Shown piece by piece: positions 23,919-30,828 of a stretch of 41,712 nucleotides of DNA. A program made the translations under genes and the position numbers. The first letter of the stretch is position 1. The number at the start of each line of letters is the position of its first letter. Source of the stretch: Clostridiales bacterium (GTDB lineage Bacteria > Bacillota_A > Clostridia > Oscillospirales > Oscillospiraceae); NCBI GenBank assembly GCA_022777455.1, contig JALFGI010000020.1, positions 1 to 41,712 of the forward strand, given 5' to 3'. The notes under the pieces were generated by a model. It had not been told where the DNA came from and ran no database searches. It saw only the letters and a list, made by a program, of their open reading frames with translations.

Positions 23919-24791
23919 TTACACTTTTTCGGCAGCCTCCACCACATGCTTCATCAGCACGGAGGTGGTAACGGCCCCCACGCCGCCGGGAACGGGGGTG
24001 ATGGCTTCCACAATGGGCTCGACTTCCTCGAACACACAGTCGCCGGACATGCCGCCCTTGCCCTTGGCGGTAATCTTCTCGGGATTCCAGTTCATGGAAA
24101 CATCGATGACCACCTGGCCGGGACGGACATAGTCAGCCGTCAGGGAGTTCAGCACACCGGCAGCGGACACGATGATATCTGCGTTCTTGCAGATTTCAGC
24201 GGTGTTCACGGTCTTGGTGTGGCAAATGGTGACGGTGGCATTCTTTGCCATGAGCATCATGGCAGCGGGCTTGCCCACCACCAGGGAGCGGCCGATCACA
24301 ACGGCATTCTTGCCCTTACAGTCGATGCCGTAGTAGTCCAGAATTTCCATGCAAGCAGCGGGGGTGCAGGGGGCGTAGCCCAGAGCCTGACCCTCGAAGA
24401 CACCGGCATTACTCATGTGGGTCATGGAGTCAACGTCCTTGCAGGGCGCCAGACGGTTGCAGATCTCGTCCTGGTCGGCCTTCAGATGCTTGGGCAGAGG
24501 ACGGAACATCAGAACACCGTGGACGGAAGCATCCGCGTTGACCTCATCGATCACAGCCAGAACTTCTTCCTTGGTGGCAGTCTCGGGCAGGATGTAATTC
24601 TTAACGGTAACGCCAACTTCCTCAGCGCGCTTGGTGGCACCCTTCTCGTAGCTCAGGTCGGAGGGGTTCTCACCCAGACGGATGATGCCCAGAGTGGGAA
24701 CAACGCCCTTTTCACGCAGGGCAGCGGTACGGGCCTGAAGGGAAGCAACCAGTGCTTCGTTAACTTCCTTGCCCAGCAGTCTTTTCGCCAT
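23919..24791 (-). CDS. folD: Methylene-THF dehydrogenase, FolD family with altered cyclohydrolase residues
   Basis: A 290-residue FolD-family enzyme that oxidises 5,10-methylene-THF to 5,10-methenyl-THF with NAD(P). The Rossmann motif VVIGRSLVVGKPAAMML, DVDSMTH and the C-terminal PVPGGVGAVTT are clear. Compared with E. coli FolD from memory, Tyr50 is kept (Tyr48 here), but the cyclohydrolase lysine Lys54 is Ala52 and the glutamine of QLPLP is Phe (FRPLP); Gly of KDVDGF is Ser. It is therefore probably dehydrogenase only, with FchA doing the cyclohydrolase step. ATG 24791 follows GGAGGAA. It is third in the fhs-fchA-folD cluster. Confidence 0.9.
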   Translation of the reverse strand: MAKRLLGKEVNEALVASLQARTAALREKGVVPTLGIIRLGENPSDLSYEKGATKRAEEVGVTVKNYILPETATKEEVLAVIDEVNADASVHGVLMFRPLPKHLKADQDEICNRLAPCKDVDSMTHMSNAGVFEGQALGYAPCTPAACMEILDYYGIDCKGKNAVVIGRSLVVGKPAAMMLMAKNATVTICHTKTVNTAEICKNADIIVSAAGVLNSLTADYVRPGQVVIDVSMNWNPEKITAKGKGGMSGDCVFEEVEPIVEAITPVPGGVGAVTTSVLMKHVVEAAEKV

Positions 24792-24811
24792 AGTATTCTT
24801 CCTCCACTATT

Positions 24812-24900
24812 TGATAGATATAAGATATGAGTTATCAGATATAAGATATTGGATACGAGACATGACTTGTTATCCGATATCTCATATCTTCTATCTTATT
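24812..24900. repeat. A/T-rich palindromic spacer, copy 1 (fchA-folD gap)
   Basis: GATATAAGATATGAG occurs on the left and CTCATATCTT on the right of a about 90-base A/T-rich segment, with a second GATATAAGATATT between. It can fold into a long hairpin. A related segment lies at 25561-25642. It contrasts sharply with the GC-rich surroundings. Confidence 0.65.
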
Positions 24901-24905
24901 TTTCC

Positions 24906-25526
24906 TTACTGTCCGAAGCCAGCCTTCACTTCATTGAAGATGTCATCGGCAATGTCACAATACTTGTTCAGCATCAGGTTCACCTTGCGGTTCATATCCT
25001 CAGCAACATCCCGGTTCTTCAGGCTCTTGGTATTGATTAGAACATTCAGAGAAGCAGCCTGCAGCGCGGCCTTGCAGCACACAGCGCCGCAGCCGGCATC
25101 GGAAACAGCCAGGCGGCTGCCCTTGGCGGCAAACACAGCAATGCAGTCGATGGCTTCGCAGCACAACTCCATGATGTGCATGGGCACGCCGCAGGCGGTG
25201 ATGGTGGCCTCCTCCAGAATGGCGTCCCGGTTGGGGTCATCCTTGGGGATGCCGTAGGCCTTGGCCAGGGGGACGAAGCCCTTGTCGTCAGCTTCCACCT
25301 GATCCAGCAGTTCCTTCTGCAGAGCATCACACTTGGCCTTCAGCTCGATGATCTCGGCCTCTACGTCGGCATACTTCTTCTTGCCCACGGTGAGGGAGCC
25401 AACCATGTTGCCCAGAGCGGTGCCGATGGCACCCACCAGAGCGGCAGCACCGCCGCCGCCGGGGGCGGGAGCATTGGACGCCAGCACCTCCACGAAAGTA
25501 CGGCAGGATTCCATTGTCATATCCAT
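24906..25526 (-). CDS. fchA: Methenyl-THF cyclohydrolase, cyclodeaminase family
   Basis: A 206-residue all-helical protein of the formiminotransferase-cyclodeaminase C-terminal family. The diagnostic Gly-rich NAPAPGGGGAAALVGAIG (about 18-35) and GNMVGSLTVGKKKY region are present. In Clostridia such stand-alone members act as FchA, hydrolysing methenyl-THF to 10-formyl-THF; a formimino-THF cyclodeaminase in histidine or purine breakdown is the alternative. Placement between fhs and folD, together with a FolD lacking the cyclohydrolase lysine, favours FchA. ATG 25526 follows AAGGAG by 11 bases. Confidence 0.88.
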   Translation of the reverse strand: MDMTMESCRTFVEVLASNAPAPGGGGAAALVGAIGTALGNMVGSLTVGKKKYADVEAEIIELKAKCDALQKELLDQVEADDKGFVPLAKAYGIPKDDPNRDAILEEATITACGVPMHIMELCCEAIDCIAVFAAKGSRLAVSDAGCGAVCCKAALQAASLNVLINTKSLKNRDVAEDMNRKVNLMLNKYCDIADDIFNEVKAGFGQ

Positions 25527-25560
25527 AAAGCAGATTTCTCCTTCATTTCAGATAATTCGC

Positions 25561-25642
25561 GGATATAAGATATGAGATATTGAAGATATCCTTCATCCAT
25601 GCCGAATTTCAGAAATATCTTATATCATGTGTCTTATATCTG
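25561..25642. repeat. A/T-rich palindromic spacer, copy 2 (fhs-fchA gap)
   Basis: GGATATAAGATATGAGATATT on the left is matched inversely, imperfectly, by AATATCTTATATC and TCTTATATC on the right. It shares GATATAAGATATGAG with the segment at 24812-24900. Confidence 0.6.
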
Positions 25643-25676
25643 AAAAACGACAGGCGGCGGCAGCCGCCTGTCGTTT
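25643..25676. terminator. Terminator after fhs
   Basis: AAACGACAGGCGGC and GCCGCCTGTCGTTT make a perfect 14-base-pair stem with a GGCA loop. On the minus strand it is followed by TTTTTC. It sits 22 bases after the fhs stop, so fchA-folD may rely on read-through or on a separate promoter in the A/T-rich spacer. Confidence 0.85.
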
Positions 25677-25697
25677 GGTGCAGGGGGAATTTGATTC

Positions 25698-27374
25698 TTA
25701 GAACAGGCCGGAAATCTTGCCGTTCTCGTCCACGTCGATGCGCTCGGCGGCGGGAACCTTGGGCAGGCCGGGCATGGTCATGATCTCACCGGTGAGAGCA
25801 ACCAGGAAGCCGGCGCCGGCGGAAACCTTCACGTTGCGCACGGTGACGGTGAAGCCGGTGGGTGCGCCCAGCTTGGTCTGATCGTCGGTGAAGGAGTACT
25901 GGGTCTTGGCCATGCAGATGGGCATCTTGTCATAGCCCAGGTCGGTCAGGGTCTTGATCTGCTTCTCGGCATTGGCGGTGAAGTTCACGCCATCGCCATG
26001 GTAAATCTTCTTGACAATGGCTTCGATCTTTTCCTTGATGGACAGATCCAGATCGTAAGAGAAGGTGAAGTCATTGGGCTGCTCGCACAGGCGGACAACC
26101 TCGTTGGCCAGAGCGATGCCGCCCTCGCCGCCCTTGCCCCAAACCTCGGACAGAGCAACGTTGACACCCAGCTCCTTGCACTTTTTCTCCACCAGAGCCA
26201 GCTCGGCCTCGGTGTCCTGGGGGAACCGGTTGATGGCAACCACGCAGGGCAGCTTGTAGACCTGGGTGATGTTCTCCACGTGCCGCAGCAGGTTGGGCAG
26301 GCCCTTCTCCAGAGCTTCCAGGTTCTCGTTGCCGGTTTCTGCCTTGGGCACGCCGCCGTTGTACTTCAGGGCGCGGACGGTGGCAACCAGGACCACGCAG
26401 CTGGGCTTCAAGCCGGCCATGCGGCACTTGATGTCCAGGAACTTCTCAGCGCCCAGGTCAGCGCCGAAGCCGGCCTCGGTGATGGTGTAGTCGCTGAGCT
26501 TCAGGGCCACCTTGGTAGCGGTGACGGAGTTGCAGCCGTGGGCGATATTGGCGAAGGGGCCGCCATGTACGAAAGCGGGGGTGTGCTCCAGGGTCTGAAC
26601 CAGGTTGGGCTTCAGGGCGTCCTTCAGCAGGGCAGCCATGGCGCCCTGGGCGTTCAGGTCACCGGCGGTGACGGGCTTGCCGTCCCGGGTGTAGGCAACC
26701 ACCAGGCGGGCCAGACGGGCCTTCAGGTCGTTGACATCGGAAGCCAGGCACAGTACAGCCATGACCTCGGAGGCAACGGTGATGTCGTAGCCGTCTTCAC
26801 GGGGCATACCGTTGGTCTTGCCGCCCAGGCCGTCCACCACGAAGCGGAGCTGACGGTCGTTCATGTCCACGCAGCGGCGCCACACCACCTGGCGGGGGTC
26901 GATATTCAGGGCGTTGCCCTGATAGATATGGTTATCGAGCATCGCAGCCAGCAGGTTGTTGGCAGCGCCGATGGCATGGAAGTCACCGGTGAAGTGCAGG
27001 TTGATGTCCTCCATGGGGACGACCTGTGCGTAGCCGCCGCCGGCCGCGCCGCCCTTCACGCCGAACACGGGGCCCAGGGAGGGCTCACGCAGAGCGACCA
27101 GAACCTTCTTGCCGATTTTGCGCATGCCGTCAGCCAGACCGACGGTGGTAGTGGTCTTGCCCTCACCGGCGGGGGTGGGGTTGATGGCGGTGACCAGAAT
27201 CAGCTTGCCATTGGGCTTGTCGGCCATGTCCTTCAGGATGTTGTAGTCAACCTTGGCTTTGTACTTGCCGTACTGCTCCAGGTACTTTTCGTCCACACCG
27301 GCGATCTTGGCGATCTCGGTGATGGGGAGCATTTCGGTTTCCTGTGCGATTTCGATGTCAGATTTGAATCCCAT
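25698..27374 (-). CDS. fhs: Formate-tetrahydrofolate ligase
   Basis: ATP-dependent formylation of THF to 10-formyl-THF, the entry of formate into one-carbon metabolism and the methyl branch of acetogenesis or purine synthesis. The 558-residue length matches the family. The P-loop region [14 protein letters not shown] (about 65-78), [27 protein letters not shown] and the C-terminal [11 protein letters not shown] are family signatures. ATG 27374 is 10 bases after AAGGAG; the in-frame ATG at 27383 touches the same site. It follows a structured leader (27405-27506). Confidence 0.96.
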   Translation of the reverse strand: MGFKSDIEIAQETEMLPITEIAKIAGVDEKYLEQYGKYKAKVDYNILKDMADKPNGKLILVTAINPTPAGEGKTTTTVGLADGMRKIGKKVLVALREPSLGPVFGVKGGAAGGGYAQVVPMEDINLHFTGDFHAIGAANNLLAAMLDNHIYQGNALNIDPRQVVWRRCVDMNDRQLRFVVDGLGGKTNGMPREDGYDITVASEVMAVLCLASDVNDLKARLARLVVAYTRDGKPVTAGDLNAQGAMAALLKDALKPNLVQTLEHTPAFVHGGPFANIAHGCNSVTATKVALKLSDYTITEAGFGADLGAEKFLDIKCRMAGLKPSCVVLVATVRALKYNGGVPKAETGNENLEALEKGLPNLLRHVENITQVYKLPCVVAINRFPQDTEAELALVEKKCKELGVNVALSEVWGKGGEGGIALANEVVRLCEQPNDFTFSYDLDLSIKEKIEAIVKKIYHGDGVNFTANAEKQIKTLTDLGYDKMPICMAKTQYSFTDDQTKLGAPTGFTVTVRNVKVSAGAGFLVALTGEIMTMPGLPKVPAAERIDVDENGKISGLF

Positions 27375-27404
27375 GTTAATCATTCTCCTTGTATTTTGTA
27401 GTCG

Positions 27405-27476
27405 GCGCCCTGCCGTCGGAATGGCTCAGGCACATACAGGACTTATGCGGACGGCCGTTGGAGTGGCTTACCGCAC
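27405..27476 (-). ncRNA. Tandem hairpin leader RNA upstream of fhs
   Basis: In the minus-strand transcript two hairpins have the same plan. The first (27476-27445) is GUGCGG, UAA, GCC, loop ACUCCAAC, GGC, CGU, CCGCAU. The second (27433-27405) is GUGCCU, GA, GCC, loop AUUCCGAC, GGC, A, GGGCGC. Outer helices differ in sequence but keep six pairs, and loops differ only by transitions (consensus AYUCCRAC). The second hairpin ends 14 bases before the Shine-Dalgarno. I see no match to ZTP or THF riboswitches. It may bind a ligand or protein, or be a local duplication. Confidence 0.5.
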
Positions 27477-27484
27477 GAGTGATA

Positions 27485-27506
27485 TATCAGTACTCACGTA
27501 CCGATA
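27485..27506 (-). promoter_or_regulatory. GNRA-capped hairpin at the 5' end of the fhs leader
   Basis: UAUCGGUAC and GUACUGAUA form a 9-base-pair stem (one G-U) with a GUGA tetraloop. The predicted transcription start lies within or next to it, so part of the stem may be absent from the mRNA. It precedes the two tandem hairpins. Confidence 0.45.
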
Positions 27507-27508
27507 AT

Positions 27509-27537
27509 AGGATAGCACCATGTGCAGGAAATGTCAA
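27509..27537 (-). promoter_or_regulatory. Promoter of fhs
   Basis: TTGACA (27537-27532) and TATCCT (27514-27509) on the minus strand with a 17-base spacer, giving a leader of about 125 bases. Confidence 0.75.
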
Positions 27538-27614
27538 GAGATTTCGCTTATTTTTGCGCATTTAGTCTTCCTTTTTTCTGCCCGGGTACAAGCCTCTTTT
27601 TTCCATATCTTCGC

Positions 27615-27644
27615 TTGCGCATTGGGAATCGGATGTGGTATAAT
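27615..27644 (+). promoter_or_regulatory. Promoter of the rubrerythrin gene
   Basis: TTGCGC (27615-27620) and TATAAT (27639-27644) with an 18-base spacer. Confidence 0.65.
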
Positions 27645-27661
27645 ATAGAGGTAAATTCATC

Positions 27662-27681
27662 CCCTCCGGAAGCCCGGAGGG
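27662..27681 (+). promoter_or_regulatory. Leader hairpin before rubrerythrin
   Basis: CCCTCCGG and CCGGAGGG pair around AAGC. The hairpin lies 9 bases before the real Shine-Dalgarno (GGAGG at 27690-27694). Its CCTCC could pair with that site if the hairpin opened, which would allow translational control (inference). Confidence 0.4.
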
Positions 27682-27703
27682 AATACAATGGAGGTTATCA
27701 ATC

Positions 27704-28243
27704 ATGGCAAACAAGTATACGGGCACCAAAACCGAGCAGAACCTGTGGGAGGCTTTTGCCGGCGAATCCCAGGCAAGAAACAAGTACACCTTCTTCGCTT
27801 CCGTAGCCAAAAAGGCGGGCTACGAGCAGATCGCGGCGCTGTTCCTGGCCACCGCCGACAACGAAAGGGAGCACGCCAAGCTCTGGTTCAAGGAGCTGGG
27901 TGAGCTGGGCAACACCGCGGAGAACCTGCTCCACGCCGCCGAAGGTGAGAACTTCGAGTGGACGGACATGTACGACCGCATGGCAAAGGACGCCGAGGAA
28001 GAAGGCTTCCCCGAGCTGGCCGCCAAGTTCCGGGGCGTGGCCGCCATCGAAAAGAGCCACGAGGAGCGCTACCGTGCCCTGCTGAACAACGTGGAGACCA
28101 AGCAGGTGTTCGAGAAGTCCGGCGTGCAGGTATGGGAGTGCCGCAACTGCGGCCACATCGTGGTGGGCACCAAGGCTCCCGAAGTCTGCCCCGTGTGCAA
28201 CCATCCCCAGGCCTATTTTGAAGTGAGAAAAGAGAACTACTAA
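27704..28243 (+). CDS. rbr: Rubrerythrin
   Basis: A 179-residue peroxide-reducing non-haem iron protein that protects anaerobes from oxidative stress. The N-terminal four-helix domain carries the diiron ligands in [23 protein letters not shown] and EKSHEERY. The C-terminal rubredoxin domain has CRNCG and CPVC, four iron ligands. Length is standard. ATG 27704 follows GGAGG by 9 bases. Monocistronic, with a terminator. It is divergent from fhs. Confidence 0.95.
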   Translation: MANKYTGTKTEQNLWEAFAGESQARNKYTFFASVAKKAGYEQIAALFLATADNEREHAKLWFKELGELGNTAENLLHAAEGENFEWTDMYDRMAKDAEEEGFPELAAKFRGVAAIEKSHEERYRALLNNVETKQVFEKSGVQVWECRNCGHIVVGTKAPEVCPVCNHPQAYFEVRKENY

Positions 28244-28253
28244 AATACAGCTG

Positions 28254-28290
28254 CTCCCCTGGTTCTGTCGAACCGGGGGAGTGTTTTTTA
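28254..28290 (+). terminator. Terminator after rubrerythrin
   Basis: CTCCCC-T-GGTTC pairs with GAACC-G-GGGGAG around TGTC, followed by GTGTTTTTT. Confidence 0.85.
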
Positions 28291-28307
28291 TCCGGAAATG
28301 TAGAGGT

Positions 28308-28520
28308 AAATTGTAATTTGGCGGGCGGGGATTGACGCACCCCTTGGCTCCCCCTATGGGGGAGCTGGCTGCCCCATAGGGGCAGACTGAGAGGGCAACA
28401 CATGGATTTTGTTTGCCATTGTCTTACTGCGGTACCCTCTCAGTCAGCCTGACGGCTGCCAGCTCTCCCAAAGGGAGAGCCAAGGGGGGCTGCCGTATCT
28501 GCGCTTCAAATTACAATTTG
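28308..28520. repeat. Palindromic repeat, type A, copy 3
   Basis: Ends AAATTGTAATTTG and CAAATTACAATTT are intact. The core runs CACCCCTTGGCTCC, a CCCC/GGGG hairpin, a TGCCCC/GGGGCA hairpin, ACTGAGAGGG, a variable centre, TACTGCGGTACCCTCTCAG, GGCTGCC and a CTCCC/GGGAG hairpin, ending GAGCCAAGGGG. About 213 bases, no coding region. Confidence 0.82.
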
Positions 28521-28593
28521 TCCAATTGCTGAGTCAAACCGATAAGCATAAAAGGAAAAATTTGTTTTCCCTTTCAATTTTCTACTTTCCGAA

Positions 28594-28634
28594 CCAAAAA
28601 GGGCAGCGCAGAGGTTTTTCGCTGCGCTGCCCTT
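28594..28634 (-). terminator. Terminator of the xpt-bmp operon
   Basis: AAGGGCAGCGCAG and CTGCGCTGCCCTT form a 13-base-pair stem with a 10-base loop; on the minus strand TTTTT follows. It is 24 bases after the BMP gene stop. Confidence 0.88.
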
Positions 28635-28657
28635 AGCGGGGTCATGGGGGATTCTGA

Positions 28658-29842
28658 TTAGAAAGCGGTATCCAGCAGGGTGATGCCGTCGATCTTCAGA
28701 TCGAAGTAGGGAGCGGAACGGAACGTGGACTCGCAGAAAGCGCCGTCGATGACGACTTCGGTGTCGCCTTCGTAAGCGGGATCGGTGTCAACGTCGGCCA
28801 GGTAGCTTTCCACAGCAGCGCCTTCCACGGTGAAGGTGGCGGTGTCGAAGACCTTCAGAGAACCGTCTTCCAGAGCGGCCTTCACTTCGGCCAGCTTCTC
28901 GACGGTGCCGGCAGCGGCGGCCTTCTCGTTCACATCGCTGAGCAGCACGGAGCCGGTGGCGATGGTGCCGGTCCAGTCGGTGGCAATCTCCTCGCCGTTT
29001 GCCACGCAGTTAATGATGTACTCGAAGTAGGGAGCCCAGTTGATGCGGCTGGACACGATGAAGGTGTTGGGGCAGGCGTCCACAGTGGAGCCGTTGTAGG
29101 AAACGTCGGGCACACCGGCGTTCTCGCAGGCAGTGGGAGCGCCCATGGAGTCAGCGTGCTGGGAGATCAGCTTGCAGCCGCCCTCGATCAGCTTATTGGC
29201 AGCTTCCTTCTCGGCAGTCTCGTCGTACCAGGAGCCGGTGAAGGTCACGTCCATGGTGACGGAGGGGCAGACGCTCTTGGCGCCCAGGTAGAAGGAGGTG
29301 TAGCCGGAGACCACTTCGGCGTAGGTGAAAGCGCCCACGTAGCCCATCTTGGCTTCCTCGGCGGTAAACTCACCGGCTTCGATCATCTCGTTCAGCTTCA
29401 GACCGGCGGCAACGCCAGCCAGGAAGCGGCCTTCGTAGATGGAAGCGAAGGAGTTGTGGTAATTGGTCAGGTCCTCGGTGTGGGCCTTGGTGCCGGTGGC
29501 ATGGCAGAACTGGACCTCGGGGAATTCCTTGGCGGCCTCGATCATGTAGTCCTCGTGGCCGAAGGAGTCGGCGAAGACGATGTTGCAGCCGGAGTCCGCC
29601 AGGTCGGCGGCAGCTTCGTAGCACTCGTTGCCTTCGGGGACGTTGGTCTTGATCACGTACTCCACGCCCAGCTTCTCGCAGGCCTCTTTGGCGCCGTTCA
29701 GGAAGTTCAGGTCGTAGGTGGAGTTCTCATCGTGCAGGAAGATGAAGCCGATCTTCACGTCGGCAGCTTCGGCAGCTGCGCTGACGGCGAACAGACCCAT
29801 CACCATGACGATGGCCAGAAGCAGGGAAAGAATCTTTTTCAT
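28658..29842 (-). CDS. BMP/PnrA-family substrate-binding protein
   Basis: A 394-residue exported solute-binding protein of the BMP (PnrA, Med) family, which binds purine nucleosides for ABC uptake. Family features are the first strand VKIGFIFLHDENSTYDLNF, ADSFGHEDYMIEAA, GRFLAGVAAGL, GYVGAFTYAEVVSGYTSF and QHADSMGAP. The signal peptide (residues 1-24) ends VSAAAEAADV with no lipobox cysteine, unlike the usual lipoprotein form in Gram-positives. No ABC permease or ATPase gene is in the window. It is 53 bases after xpt with no terminator between, so the guanine riboswitch probably governs it too. ATG 29842 follows AAGGAG by 11 bases. Confidence 0.88.
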   Translation of the reverse strand: MKKILSLLLAIVMVMGLFAVSAAAEAADVKIGFIFLHDENSTYDLNFLNGAKEACEKLGVEYVIKTNVPEGNECYEAAADLADSGCNIVFADSFGHEDYMIEAAKEFPEVQFCHATGTKAHTEDLTNYHNSFASIYEGRFLAGVAAGLKLNEMIEAGEFTAEEAKMGYVGAFTYAEVVSGYTSFYLGAKSVCPSVTMDVTFTGSWYDETAEKEAANKLIEGGCKLISQHADSMGAPTACENAGVPDVSYNGSTVDACPNTFIVSSRINWAPYFEYIINCVANGEEIATDWTGTIATGSVLLSDVNEKAAAAGTVEKLAEVKAALEDGSLKVFDTATFTVEGAAVESYLADVDTDPAYEGDTEVVIDGAFCESTFRSAPYFDLKIDGITLLDTAF

Positions 29843-29895
29843 GTTGATTTGTTCTCCTTTTTTGATGATGTATATAAATGGTATTTGCGACAAAT

Positions 29896-30468
29896 TTATG
29901 GGCGGAAGGTGATGTCCGTATCGGACATGCTCTCGATGACGGCCAGGGATTCCACCCGGATTCCCTGTGCGCGCAGAGCGTCGCCGCCGCCCTGGAAGCC
30001 CTTCTCCACGGCACAGGACGCGCCCACCAGGGTGGCGCCTGCCTGGTGCACCAGATCGATGAGGCCCATCAGCGCTTTCCCGTTGGCCAGGAAATCATCC
30101 ACCAGCAGCACCCGGTCGGTGGGGAGCAGATAGTCGCTGCTGACCACCACGGTGTAGTCGGTGTTGTGGGTGTAGGAGTGGACGGTGGTGGAGTACACGC
30201 TGCCGTCCACGTTGCTGGTTTTGTGCTTCTTGGCAAAGACCATTGGTACCTTCAGGGCCATACCTGCTGCTGCGCCGATGGCGATGCCGGAGGACTCGAT
30301 GGTCAGCACCTTGGTGACGCCGCAGCCGGCAAACAGCCGGGCGATCTCCTGGCCGATTTCCTCCAGAAAGTCCGTGTCGATTTGCTGATTCAGGAAACTG
30401 CCTACCTTCAGGATACCGCCGGGGAGCACCTTTCCTTCTTCGCGGATTTTCTGTTCCATCAGCTCCAT
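29896..30468 (-). CDS. xpt: Xanthine phosphoribosyltransferase
   Basis: Converts xanthine (and some guanine) plus PRPP to XMP (GMP) in purine salvage. The 190-residue length is like Bacillus Xpt. The PRPP loop VLLVDDFLANGKA lies at about 120-132, and the N-terminal LPGGILKVGSFLNQQID and IESSGIAIG motifs are typical. ATG 30468 follows GGAGG by 7 bases; longer in-frame readings from 30555 would translate the riboswitch terminator and are rejected. Transcription is controlled by the purine riboswitch at 30562-30635. Confidence 0.95.
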   Translation of the reverse strand: MELMEQKIREEGKVLPGGILKVGSFLNQQIDTDFLEEIGQEIARLFAGCGVTKVLTIESSGIAIGAAAGMALKVPMVFAKKHKTSNVDGSVYSTTVHSYTHNTDYTVVVSSDYLLPTDRVLLVDDFLANGKALMGLIDLVHQAGATLVGASCAVEKGFQGGGDALRAQGIRVESLAVIESMSDTDITFRP

Positions 30469-30491
30469 GGCAAAACCTCCAAAATCGAAAT

Positions 30492-30546
30492 AAAAAAGAC
30501 GAATCCCCCGGGATACGCATGACGATACTTCTCCCGTGATTCGTCT
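30492..30546 (-). terminator. Riboswitch-controlled terminator before xpt
   Basis: In the minus-strand transcript AGACGAAUC (30546-30538) pairs with GAUUCGUCU (30505-30497), with further CGGGA/UCCCG pairing inside, followed by UUUUUUAUU. The competing structures AUUGGU/ACCAAU, which uses the aptamer P1 3' strand, and GUCU/AGAC lie immediately upstream. Ligand binding should therefore favour termination. Confidence 0.85.
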
Positions 30547-30561
30547 GACAGACATTGGTCG

Positions 30562-30635
30562 TTACCAATAGTCGTGACTTGGGCAGGCGTCACGGTAGAA
30601 ACTTTCGGGCCATTCATCCGAAATTATATCGGCAA
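30562..30635 (-). ncRNA. Purine (guanine/xanthine-type) riboswitch aptamer
   Basis: In the transcript: P1 UUGCCG with UGGUAA, J1/2 AUAUAAU, P2 UUUCGG/CCGAAA with loop containing GAAUGG, J2/3 AGUUUCUACC, P3 CGUGAC/GUCACG, and J3/1 GACUAU. The C in GACUAU is the specificity base expected for guanine rather than adenine. The P3 loop is GCCUGCCCAA, longer than the usual CCGUAAA. It controls xpt and the BMP gene. Confidence 0.88.
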
Positions 30636-30653
30636 TTCTTGAAATATATTGCA

Positions 30654-30682
30654 ATCGTAATCCATCTTCCGCCGAAAGTCAA
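30654..30682 (-). promoter_or_regulatory. Promoter of the xpt operon
   Basis: TTGACT (30682-30677) and TACGAT (30659-30654) on the minus strand with a 17-base spacer; transcription would begin about 12 bases before the aptamer. Confidence 0.65.
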
Positions 30683-30779
30683 CACAAACAATCTTCCCCG
30701 GGTGATTTCCTCCGTAATGCACAAAGAACCGACACTGTTCGACATTTTTTCCGTTCAAAAATAAGCCGGGCAAACAAAC

Positions 30780-30807
30780 CGCCGCGCCCACGGAAACGGG
30801 CGCGGCG
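30780..30807 (-). terminator. Terminator after the M24 peptidase gene
   Basis: CGCCGCGCCC and GGGCGCGGCG form a 10-base-pair stem with an 8-base loop; GTTTGTTTG follows on the minus strand. Confidence 0.75.
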
Positions 30808-30828
30808 AGGGTATTCTTTTTGGGTTGA

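Noticed and set aside
27405..27476. Guanidine-II (mini-ykkC) riboswitch
   Set aside because: That class also has two hairpins, but its loops are ACGR tetraloops; these are AYUCCRAC octaloops.
27405..27506. ZTP (pfl) or THF riboswitch upstream of fhs
   Set aside because: The position is right, but the ZTP core (CGUGACUGGCG and CCGCCUGGGC) is absent apart from a short GCCUGAGC resemblance, and the THF riboswitch core is not found. An ANTAR-type pair was also considered; the loops are eight bases and lack the A1/G4 hexaloop pattern.
30469..30555. Longer N-terminus of Xpt starting at 30555
   Set aside because: It would translate the riboswitch terminator and adds residues not found in the family; ATG 30468 has a perfect GGAGG.
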